From contig CAIRND010000387.1 of assembly GCA_903879825.1 (NCBI GenBank), forward strand, positions 1 through 5,531: 5,531 nucleotides of DNA. Direction: 5' to 3'. Below, piece by piece: positions 1 through 5,377 of this stretch. The notes under the pieces were generated by a model. That model searched no databases, was not told the DNA's origin, and saw only the letters and a program-made list of their open reading frames with translations. The position numbers were made by a program, and so were the translations under genes. Position 1 is the first letter of the stretch, and each line of letters begins with the position of its first letter. The DNA is from an uncultured Geobacteraceae bacterium (GTDB lineage: Bacteria; Desulfobacterota; Desulfuromonadia; Geobacterales; Pseudopelobacteraceae).

Positions 1-2288
1 CGCTTCAGTTCTTTGGCAGCGTTAAGGTTTTCACCGGAGAAGCTGAAAAGCTCTGGATGCTGGCCGTTAAAGTAGGCCGCACTGAACGGCTGTAGCCTAT
101 GCAGTGACATCAGACTGTGGTGAAAAGCCCCGTCACCGCGCCTGTAGCCCTGGTCTAAATAATCAAGCAGTTCACTGACCAGAACCGAGGGGGGGACGAC
201 ACTGTTGTCACGGATGCTCAGACCGGTATAGCTGATATACAGCCGTGTCCGGGCCGAAAGGAGCCCTTCAAGAAAGAGATAACGATCTTCATCGCGTAAT
301 GATCTGTCACCCGGCCGCGGCTTGGCCGGGATCAGATCAAAACCGGGTGAGCGGCTTTGGCGGGGAAACGAGCCATCATTCATCCCTACCAGTGCCACCA
401 CTTTCACCGGAATACTTCTCATGGGCAGCATGGCGCAAAAGGTAACTTTCCCGGACAGAAAGCCGACTCCGGCACCTTCATTATCAAAACGCTCCTGGAG
501 CCACGAGCGCATGACATCAAGACCGACATCCTGACAATAGCCGGACATGGTTTCAATATTCCCCAAAGAATCGATGATGTTCCCAATCGAAATATATTCC
601 CGGGCGTCAGCATCGGAAGGCTTAAAGAAATTTTGCAGGAGCGTGCACAGTGTTTCTCTCCACTGTGCCAGAGTTCGCGGCCGGTCGAGGTCACCGGCAA
701 GCGCATGCAGGGAGGTGACGAACGTGACAAAATGGCCGAGCACGGCTGTGGTGTCCCCCTCCATATTGTCAAATGGCAATACGCCATCAAACAGATGGAG
801 ATCGTCCGAAGACATCGCATAGCCAAAGACGAGCCGCTCCAGTCCCGCCATCCAACTCCCCTCAGAGTAAGCCGGTAACCCGATTGATGTCCTGTCATCC
901 TCGCTCATCCCCCACCTGATATGGGTTTCATCAAGCCAATCCTTGATGAGATCATGATCGTCAGCTGAGATACCAAAAAAGCTGCTGACCGGAGCAGAGG
1001 AAAGTATATTTACCACTTCCGGCCCGGTAAAACGCCCTCCCGGAAGCCTCAAAATGGCCATCAGCGTTTCGGCCACCCTCCCCTCATTGCTCATGGTCCG
1101 GTCGGCAATAGAAAACGGGATACGGCGCTTCGGATCCTGACCGCCCGAAAAAACTGCGGTAATATAGGGGGAATAGGTTTCAATATCAGGAGTCATGACA
1201 ATTATGTCACGCGGGGCGAGGCCATCAATGGTGGAAAACATGTCAAGCAGCTGGTCGTGAAGCACCTCTACTTCTCGCATCGGACTATGGCATGCATGAA
1301 CCGAAATCGACCGGTCATCGGCTGCTATCTCAATCTTATTTTCCGGATCCGCATTAACCAGATTGAGGATGCTGTTCTGAAGCGACGCGAGAAGCGTGTG
1401 GTCGGTGGATTCAACGTATTCATCATGTTCGGGGCCAAACGGAGCGCCACAGTCGAGAATCAGATTACTGAAGTTTCTGCCCAGACCGCCAAGCGATGCC
1501 AAAAGAGCATTGCCCTCCTCCGTTACAGCATTAAGCTCTGCACTGTACTTTGCCCGCGATTTTGCCGCCATGATATCGCCCCAGTATTCTCTGCAAGGGC
1601 TCAAGGCGAATATATGCACATCGGTAAAGGAAGCGACGCCGGCCAAAACATCCATATGAAATGACGGCATATATGACAGCCCATAGATAAGAATCCGTTT
1701 GGGAAACCGGGTGGTATCAATCTGCCCACCGGCAAGGCGGGTGAGAAATTCTATTTTCACTCGTGCCCGATGGTCTCCCATCCCTTCTCCGGCAAGCGCC
1801 CTCCAGAGAATGGCCTGCCAGTCTGAATCGGCTCCCGATTCCCATCGTTCCAGTATGTCGCCTCGATAGAGTGTGTATTGATCGAAGGTATCGGCAATCT
1901 TTCCCGCCAGTTGATACAGTTTCAAGCCACGACTATGGCCGGCAAGATAGGTTTGCAGCTCTTTAAAAGCAGGCGTGTCCAGCACAAGATCCAACGCAGT
2001 AATTATCCTCCAGGTCAATATTTCACGGTCGAAACAGTCGGATTTATGTACATCCGGCATAGTTGACGTAAAAAGATCCCAAATAAATTTATTGGGAAAG
2101 GGAAACGCACTGTTACCCCACATGCCAAATTTCTTAGCCAGCTCCATGGAAATCCATCGTTCCATACCCCGGCTTTGCACCACAATAGTTTCTTGCGCCA
2201 ACACAGAACCTGCCGGTTCTTTGAGGATTTCTGCCAAATGTTCAAGCAGTATTTCCATTCTGTTTGAAGTATGAATCGTAATGGGCAT
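1..2288 (-). CDS. recC: RecBCD (exonuclease V) subunit gamma, RecC, 5' part of the gene
   Basis: RecC holds RecB and RecD together, splits the incoming duplex and scans the 3' strand for Chi, which switches RecBCD from degradation to RecA loading. The reading frame is open from ATG 2288 to the left edge, giving 762 residues. E. coli RecC is about 1,120 aa, so roughly the last 300 or more are missing. Family landmarks recalled from E. coli RecC appear in order: a start like HxSNRxE (residues 6-12), VVQSRGMERW (36-45), FPFPNKFIWD (62-71), FDQYTLYR (135-142), CHSPMREVEVLHD (333-345), MRSIPVKVVALVGMNDG (623-639), GDRSLRDEDRYLFLE (660-674) and YISYTG (684-689). As expected for RecC, no Walker A motif or nuclease triad is visible. 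The start is fixed by a GGAGG ribosome site at 2297-2301, 8 nt upstream. No frameshift was found. recB and recD are not in the window and may follow to the left. Confidence 0.96.
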   Translation of the reverse strand, partial: MPITIHTSNRMEILLEHLAEILKEPAGSVLAQETIVVQSRGMERWISMELAKKFGMWGNSAFPFPNKFIWDLFTSTMPDVHKSDCFDREILTWRIITALDLVLDTPAFKELQTYLAGHSRGLKLYQLAGKIADTFDQYTLYRGDILERWESGADSDWQAILWRALAGEGMGDHRARVKIEFLTRLAGGQIDTTRFPKRILIYGLSYMPSFHMDVLAGVASFTDVHIFALSPCREYWGDIMAAKSRAKYSAELNAVTEEGNALLASLGGLGRNFSNLILDCGAPFGPEHDEYVESTDHTLLASLQNSILNLVNADPENKIEIAADDRSISVHACHSPMREVEVLHDQLLDMFSTIDGLAPRDIIVMTPDIETYSPYITAVFSGGQDPKRRIPFSIADRTMSNEGRVAETLMAILRLPGGRFTGPEVVNILSSAPVSSFFGISADDHDLIKDWLDETHIRWGMSEDDRTSIGLPAYSEGSWMAGLERLVFGYAMSSDDLHLFDGVLPFDNMEGDTTAVLGHFVTFVTSLHALAGDLDRPRTLAQWRETLCTLLQNFFKPSDADAREYISIGNIIDSLGNIETMSGYCQDVGLDVMRSWLQERFDNEGAGVGFLSGKVTFCAMLPMRSIPVKVVALVGMNDGSFPRQSRSPGFDLIPAKPRPGDRSLRDEDRYLFLEGLLSARTRLYISYTGLSIRDNSVVPPSVLVSELLDYLDQGYRRGDGAFHHSLMSLHRLQPFSAAYFNGQHPELFSFSGENLNAAKELK

Positions 2289-2449
2289 ACCCAAAACCTC
2301 CGGGGGAGAGAAACTTGAACAGCACAGCGTAGCGTGCTACAAAAAAATATGATGAGGTGAGGTGTATAACGCCATGACACACCTGATTTTGGGCAGCACC
2401 TGTAAAAACTCCTGCCGACGGCACTTCCAGAGGCGGACGTTCCCGTTGT

Positions 2450-2466
2450 GTATAGTATATCTATAC
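2450..2466. repeat. Inverted repeat GTATAG-N5-CTATAC, possible operator
   Basis: Perfect 6-base arms (2450-2455 and 2461-2466) flank the spacer TATAT, giving a 17-base near-palindrome. The size and symmetry suit a dimeric repressor site, and it overlaps the possible -10 element of the minus-strand recC promoter. AT-rich palindromes also arise by chance, so the role is only an inference. Confidence 0.35.
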
Positions 2467-2489
2467 TTTCCGCCAGCTCCAGAGAACAA
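2460..2489 (-). promoter_or_regulatory. Possible sigma-70 promoter for recC
   Basis: On the minus strand, TTGTTC (2489-2484) and TATAGA (2465-2460) are separated by 18 bases, a fair match to -35/-10 consensus. The transcript would have a leader of about 165 nt before the recC ATG, with small inverted repeats at 2360-2384 and 2321-2338. The -10 lies inside the inverted repeat at 2450-2466. This rests on consensus matching only, and other AT-rich pairs exist nearby. Confidence 0.3.
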
Positions 2490-2630
2490 AAAAAGGGGCC
2501 GACGTACCAAATAAATTGATAACCAACCGAACTTATTAAGTTTATATATTTACCTCACCTCTACGCACCTTTTGGCACAGTCGATGCTCATAGTAAGGCG
2601 AGGGAAAGAATAACGGAAAAGGAGTACGTC

Positions 2631-2846
2631 ATGAAAACTTTAGCCACCCTGATAGGAACAATGGCCCCGGCTACCGCCTTTGCAGCGGCGAATGCGCCCG
2701 TAGCAAGCGATGGAATTATGGTCTGGATTTTCCTTGGCTTCTTTGCACTGGTAGTGGTTGGGCAGTTAGTCCCGGCTGTGATGTTGATCATAGGGTTGGT
2801 CAAGGGAATCACCGCCAAGACGGAAGTAAAAACTGAGGTACGGTAG
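2631..2846 (+). CDS. Small single-span membrane protein with N-terminal signal-like segment, function unknown
   Basis: This 71-residue protein starts at ATG 2631, with a strong AAAAGGAG ribosome site (2617-2624) 6 nt upstream. Residues 1-20 resemble a short signal peptide with an AFA-A-type cleavage site near 17-18. A small linker follows, then one hydrophobic segment at about 29-57 (VWIFLGFFALVVVGQLVPAV within it), and a charged lysine/glutamate-rich tail (60-71). If the signal is cleaved, the mature protein is about 54 aa with one membrane helix. I recall similar 70-aa proteins with a FLGFxALxVVxQLVPA core in Geobacter-type genomes, annotated only as hypothetical; this was not checked. It is the first gene of a co-directional three-gene unit ending at the terminator at 3485-3509. 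A role in membrane stress or as a small subunit would be speculation. Confidence 0.85.
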   Translation: MKTLATLIGTMAPATAFAAANAPVASDGIMVWIFLGFFALVVVGQLVPAVMLIIGLVKGITAKTEVKTEVR

Positions 2847-2859
2847 TCTCAAAAGGGCG

Positions 2860-2892
2860 TTGGGCGCGGGCGTGGGTTGAGTTTGCGCCCAA
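2860..2892 (+). repeat. Intercistronic GC-rich hairpin between the first two membrane genes
   Basis: TTGGGCGC (2860-2867) and GCGCCCAA (2885-2892) form a perfect 8-base stem with a 17-base loop. A GGCGTTGG direct repeat occurs at each side (2856-2863 and 2893-2900). No T-run follows, so it is not a normal intrinsic terminator. It ends 9 nt before the GGAGG ribosome site of the next gene and could affect mRNA processing, stability or relative expression. Confidence 0.55.
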
Positions 2893-2911
2893 GGCGTTGG
2901 TGGAGGTCGTT

Positions 2912-3151
2912 ATGTGGGTACCAACTGAGAGATTTTTTATAAAGTCGCACGTTGCAGGATCGATTGCCACGCTTGTCTGTGCGGCGAGTATTTTAATTAT
3001 CGGTCTTGTCCCTTCGTTTTTCCCCGGTATATACCAAATACTTATTGATGATCGTGTCGGGATTGTTATACCCTACCTGCTGTTCGTGGCTCTCGGTGGG
3101 TCGCTTTTTTCAATCTGGTATTTTATGATTCGTAAAAACGGAGAACGTTAG
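2912..3151 (+). CDS. Small two-span membrane protein, function unknown
   Basis: This 79-residue protein is read from ATG 2912, chosen because GGAGG at 2902-2906 lies 5 nt upstream. A TTG at 2897 would add five residues but has no comparable ribosome site. Two hydrophobic segments are visible, at about 14-36 and 49-73, joined by a short loop (FPGIYQILIDDRVG) with two aspartates. The C-terminus is basic (RKNGER), which by the positive-inside rule suggests a cytoplasmic C-terminus, and two spans would then put the N-terminus in the cytoplasm too. The gene begins 65 nt after the previous one, and its TAG stop shares its last base with the GTG start of the next gene, so those two are probably translated together. 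I recognise no family. Confidence 0.8.
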   Translation: MWVPTERFFIKSHVAGSIATLVCAASILIIGLVPSFFPGIYQILIDDRVGIVIPYLLFVALGGSLFSIWYFMIRKNGER

Positions 3152-3468
3152 TGGACAACACCCCTGTAGATCCGGCTGAATACATGAAGGTGCTGAGAAA
3201 GACGAGGCGCCGTCGCGCATTTTTTTTCTGCACGGTGCTTGTGTATATCCCCGCCTTGTGGGTTACCCATGAAATTTCACCCACGAACAGTGCTATGGGG
3301 ACCGTATTTGGTATCTGGCTTGTTTTATTGATAGTTTCCACTGTTCTGGCCGCGCTAAGCAAATGTCCACGCTGCGGCAACTATTTCCACATGCACGGGA
3401 TTACTCTTCTGATTCTGCGTAAATGCCTCCATTGTCAACTTCACATCTCCGCCGCAGTCGATCCGTGA
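3151..3468 (+). CDS. Membrane protein with C-terminal zinc ribbon, function unknown
   Basis: This 105-residue protein starts at GTG 3151, which overlaps the preceding stop by one base (TAGTG), with a GGAGA ribosome site at 3140-3144. An acidic N-terminus is followed by a strongly basic patch (RKTRRRR, 16-22), then hydrophobic segments at about 23-39 and 50-69. A cytoplasmic-looking tail follows, with two cysteine pairs, CPRC (72-75) and CLHC (92-95), spaced 16 residues apart. Paired CxxC knuckles at this spacing are typical of zinc ribbons that bind zinc structurally or in protein/nucleic acid contacts. The domain order, two helices then a ribbon, matches small conserved hypotheticals in many proteobacteria. 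It is the last gene of the unit, and the terminator begins about 16 nt after its stop. Substrate and partners are unknown; the coupled 79-aa membrane protein is the obvious candidate partner. Confidence 0.85.
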   Translation: MDNTPVDPAEYMKVLRKTRRRRAFFFCTVLVYIPALWVTHEISPTNSAMGTVFGIWLVLLIVSTVLAALSKCPRCGNYFHMHGITLLILRKCLHCQLHISAAVDP

Positions 3469-3484
3469 CAGCCGCACCAATGTA

Positions 3485-3509
3485 AAAAGGCCACACATGG
3501 TGGCCTTTT
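3485..3509. terminator. Bidirectional intrinsic terminator between convergent genes
   Basis: AAAAGGCCAC (3485-3494) and GTGGCCTTTT (3500-3509) are perfectly complementary, giving a 10-base stem with the 5-base loop ACATG. The A-run on the left and T-run on the right make it usable on both strands. It follows the plus-strand zinc-ribbon gene by about 16 nt and the minus-strand lysine-rich gene by about 14 nt, so it probably ends both transcripts. Confidence 0.88.
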
Positions 3510-3523
3510 CATTGCGGGGTTGC

Positions 3524-3631
3524 TTATTTCTTTTTTTCCGCTTTCTTTATCTGTTTGTCTGCTTTTTTTTCCTTCGGGGTTTTGGCAGGTGCTTTCTTTT
3601 CCGCTTTTTTGCTGTCCTCACCTTTGCTCAT
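3524..3631 (-). CDS. Lysine-rich 35-aa protein, function unknown
   Basis: The frame runs from ATG 3631 to TAA 3526-3524, preceded by AAGGAG (complement of 3638-3643) 6 nt upstream, which is a good ribosome site. The 35-residue product begins MSKGEDSKKAEKKAPAKTPK and contains 15 lysines (43%), plus alanine, glutamate and aspartate. It has no hydrophobic segment and no cysteine. The composition resembles lysine/alanine/proline-rich tails of histone H1-like bacterial proteins, suggesting a disordered or partly helical soluble peptide that may bind nucleic acid or ribosomes; this is inference from composition. I recall similar MSKG...KKAPAKT...KEKK microproteins in Geobacter-type genomes but cannot confirm it here. 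The gene stands alone, is convergent with the membrane cassette and shares its terminator. It is short enough for automatic gene callers to miss. Confidence 0.72.
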   Translation of the reverse strand: MSKGEDSKKAEKKAPAKTPKEKKADKQIKKAEKKK

Positions 3632-3809
3632 ACTGTTCTCCTTATCATTTAGATTCTGATGCGGGTCCAACACATACACCCCTGCCCTCCAATATACCAC
3701 TCATTTTTTGTGTCTGGCATGGTCCAGGGCCAGGATACCTCACATGTATGACGCCGGCGGCTCGCGCGCCTTTGATCTCGATTTATCTGTAAATAGCTAT
3801 TTTCGGGTA

Positions 3810-3847
3810 TTTTGCCAGAGCGACCCGCCGGGACCGCCCTGGCAAAA
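3810..3847. repeat. Long imperfect inverted repeat (hairpin)
   Basis: TTTTGCCAG (3810-3818) pairs perfectly with CTGGCAAAA (3839-3847). After one A/C mismatch, GCG (3820-3822) pairs with CGC (3835-3837), and an inner CCC/GGG (3824-3826/3830-3832) closes on a 3-base loop. This is a stable 38-base hairpin in a gene-free stretch. The T-run lies 5' and the A-run 3' of the stem on both strands, the reverse of an intrinsic terminator. It may be a protein-binding site, an RNA structure or a dispersed palindromic repeat. Confidence 0.6.
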
Positions 3848-3848
3848 A

Positions 3849-3874
3849 AAAGTTTCATCGTCGGAGAAAACTTT
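3849..3874. repeat. Second inverted repeat directly following the first
   Basis: AAAGTTT (3849-3855) and AAACTTT (3868-3874) are perfect complements around a 12-base loop, starting one base after the preceding hairpin. On the minus strand it is followed by a run of T, but the stem is nearly all A-T and no minus-strand gene lies upstream, so a terminator role is unlikely. Confidence 0.4.
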
Positions 3875-3940
3875 CCCCGTATGCATTTCTGCGCCGGAGC
3901 GTGGGAGCGATAACCAAAACAGCCACCAATAAGCAAAATA

Positions 3941-3969
3941 TTGCCTTGTATTTTTAATCTAAATAGCAT
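3941..3969 (+). promoter_or_regulatory. Possible promoter for the AAA/DUF4143 ATPase gene
   Basis: TTGCCT (3941-3946) and TAGCAT (3964-3969) are 17 bases apart, each matching the sigma-70 consensus at 4 of 6 positions, in the most AT-rich part of the gap. Transcription would begin near 3976, giving a leader of about 38 nt. The first copy of the direct repeat overlaps the -35 and the second lies at the predicted start. The call rests on consensus matching only. Confidence 0.35.
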
Positions 3970-3986
3970 AAAAAGCCTTGTATTTT
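3943..3986 (+). repeat. 12-base direct repeat GCCTTGTATTTT, two copies 32 bases apart
   Basis: Identical copies occur at 3943-3954 and 3975-3986, about three helical turns apart, so a protein could bind both on the same face of DNA. CCTTGT within each copy is complementary to ACAAGG (4002-4007), which contains the ribosome site of the gene at 4014. Confidence 0.6.
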
Positions 3987-4013
3987 AAATAAAAGCGCCC
4001 AACAAGGTCAACT

Positions 4014-5312
4014 ATGCGTAGATTTATTGACGATCAGCTCCAACAATGGCAGGGCAGTACGCGCCGCAAACCGCTAATCTTGAGGGGTGCCCGGCAGGTT
4101 GGCAAAACCTGGTCGCTGAAAGAGTTTGGAAAGAACCGTTTTGAATCGGTTGCTTTGGTTGATCTGGAGCGCAATCCTTCCCTGCGTAAATTATTCGACG
4201 GCGACCTTAACGCGGTGCGCATCTGTGCCGACCTTGAGGTGCTGCTGCGACAAAAAATTACACCGGGACAAACCCTTCTTATTTTTGATGAAATCCAGGC
4301 ATGCCCCCGCGCCATAACCGCCCTGCGCTATTTTTATGAGGAGATGCCGGATCTGCACGTCGTGGCGGCCGGTTCGCTGCTTGAATTTGCACTTAAAGAC
4401 ACATCCTTTCCTGTCGGCAGGATTCAGTTTCTCAATCTCTATCCACTCTGTTTCGCCGAATATCTTGAGGCAATCGGTAACGCCCCGGCTGCTGCGGCTG
4501 TTTTAGGTAATCCGGCAGTCATATCACCGGCTGTCCATGAACTTCTGCGCGACGAACTGAAACGTTATTTTTTCATCGGTGGCATGCCGGCAGCTGTCAA
4601 CGCATACAAGGAAAACGGCTCGCTGCAGGATGCCTTCGAAGTCCAAGGGGAAATTGTCGAAGCGTATCGGATGGATTTCGCAAAATACACTCCACAGGTC
4701 GACAGATACTGCCTCGACGCGGTTTTCACCTCACTAGCGCAAGCAGTTGGGCAACAGATAAAATATTCACGACTGGGCGAGGGGTATGGCAATCTGACGC
4801 TGAAAAAGGCTTTTGAAGCACTCTGCCTGGCTCAGGTAGCCCGCAGAGTCACTTCGGCCAATCCTTCCGGTCTGCCTTTGGGAGCGGGTGCGTCGATCAA
4901 GGTATTTAAAGCGCTGATGCTGGATCTGGGCCTGATGCGTTATCTTTCCGGTATGCCGGTTGATATTGAGTATGCCAGGGGGAATCTGCTTGCCATTTTT
5001 CGTGGCGCCATGGCTGAACAGTTTGTGGGACAGGAGATGCTGGTGTCGCAGCAGGGAAGCCTCTATTACTGGGATCGGCAGGCAAAAAGCAGTTCCGCCG
5101 AAGTTGATTACCTGGCTGTTATGAACGGTACAATTCATCCGGTTGAGGTCAAAAGCGGCGCTACCGGTAGTTTGAGAAGTCTGCATCTTTTTCTTGCTTC
5201 ATATCCTGAATGCGGCAAGGCACTGGTCTTTTCCGATCAGCCATATTCCGATCTTTCAGAGCAAAAAATCACCTTTTTGCCGTTGTATAGTGTTTTTGCA
5301 GCAACGAGATAA
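4014..5312 (+). CDS. AAA_14/DUF4143-type ATPase
   Basis: This complete 432-residue protein starts at ATG 4014; AAGG at 4004-4007, 6 nt upstream, is a modest ribosome site. The N-terminal P-loop ATPase domain carries Walker A GARQVGKT (25-32) and Walker B LLIFDEIQ (88-95). A VAAGSLLEF stretch (117-125), typical of this family, occupies the usual sensor-1 position. The C-terminal half fits DUF4143, with GGMPAAV (189-195), a helical middle section, then EQFVGQEM (335-342), AEVDYL (362-367) and PVEVKSG (376-382). The D365...E378-x-K380 arrangement resembles a PD-(D/E)XK nuclease core. About 430 aa is normal for the family. Such ATPases are widespread, often mobile between genomes, and mostly of unknown function; some have been suggested to be toxin- or defence-like, which is not established. 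The gene stands alone, with no co-directional partner in the window. Both nucleotide-binding motifs look intact, so it is probably functional. Confidence 0.93.
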   Translation: MRRFIDDQLQQWQGSTRRKPLILRGARQVGKTWSLKEFGKNRFESVALVDLERNPSLRKLFDGDLNAVRICADLEVLLRQKITPGQTLLIFDEIQACPRAITALRYFYEEMPDLHVVAAGSLLEFALKDTSFPVGRIQFLNLYPLCFAEYLEAIGNAPAAAAVLGNPAVISPAVHELLRDELKRYFFIGGMPAAVNAYKENGSLQDAFEVQGEIVEAYRMDFAKYTPQVDRYCLDAVFTSLAQAVGQQIKYSRLGEGYGNLTLKKAFEALCLAQVARRVTSANPSGLPLGAGASIKVFKALMLDLGLMRYLSGMPVDIEYARGNLLAIFRGAMAEQFVGQEMLVSQQGSLYYWDRQAKSSSAEVDYLAVMNGTIHPVEVKSGATGSLRSLHLFLASYPECGKALVFSDQPYSDLSEQKITFLPLYSVFAATR

Positions 5313-5316
5313 TCAA

Positions 5317-5329
5317 CAGGTTGAACCTG
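5317..5329. repeat. Short palindrome CAGGTT-G-AACCTG between convergent genes
   Basis: Perfect 6-base arms flank a single base, 4 nt after the ATPase stop and about 50 nt from the end of the facing minus-strand gene. As RNA only a 4-base CAGG/CCTG stem with a 5-base loop is possible, and no T-run follows, so it is at best a weak terminator. It could equally be a protein-binding site or chance. Confidence 0.3.
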
Positions 5330-5377
5330 CTTCTATGGTATATAATTTCTGCGGTAAAAGTAGCTACAAACGTCCCA

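Larger units (their letters stand above)
2289..2630. other. Divergent intergenic region between recC and the small membrane protein operon
   Basis: This 342-base stretch separates divergent genes and I see no convincing coding sequence in it; the short open frames lack ribosome sites or family resemblance. It holds the recC ribosome site (2297-2301) and small inverted repeats: AGCAC/GTGCT at 2321-2338, AGGTGT/ACACCT at 2360-2384 and GTATAG/CTATAC at 2450-2466. The right half (about 2500-2560) is AT-rich. It contains TTGATA at 2516-2521 and TTTATA at 2541-2546, which could form a plus-strand promoter for the downstream operon, but the 19-base spacer is long, so this is weak. Confidence 0.6.
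3632..4013. other. Intergenic region with structured repeats upstream of the ATPase gene
   Basis: This 382-base stretch contains no gene I can support: open frames at 3708-3932 (plus) and 3649-3969 (minus) have no ribosome site or recognisable protein and look like chance. It holds the ribosome site of the 35-aa gene at its left end and two adjacent inverted repeats (3810-3847 and 3849-3874). At its right end are an AT-rich block with a 12-base direct repeat and a possible promoter for the gene at 4014. Confidence 0.6.

Noticed and set aside
357..878. 173-aa plus-strand open frame, with a 159-aa minus-strand frame at 419-898
   Set aside because: Both lie inside recC in other frames, have no ribosome site, and the recC frame shows clear family motifs through this region.
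2397..2416. Possible LexA/SOS box near ACCTGT in the recC upstream region
   Set aside because: No matching second half-site (ACAG at the right spacing, or a GGTT/AACC type box) is present.
2242..2424. 60-aa minus-strand open frame overlapping the recC start
   Set aside because: It is out of frame with recC and lacks a ribosome site, while the recC ATG at 2288 has GGAGG at proper spacing.
3520..3792. 90-aa plus-strand open frame starting over the lysine-rich gene
   Set aside because: It is the opposite-strand reading of the 35-aa gene and lacks a ribosome site of its own; its F/S/L-rich start merely mirrors lysine codons.
3649..3969. 106-aa minus-strand and 74-aa plus-strand (3708-3932) frames in the intergenic gap
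   Set aside because: Neither has a ribosome site or protein-like composition, and both run through strong inverted repeats.
5321..5346. Perfect TATAAT (5341-5346) with TTGAAC upstream
   Set aside because: The spacer is only 14 bases, and it would drive transcription antisense into the minus-strand gene, so it was not called a promoter.
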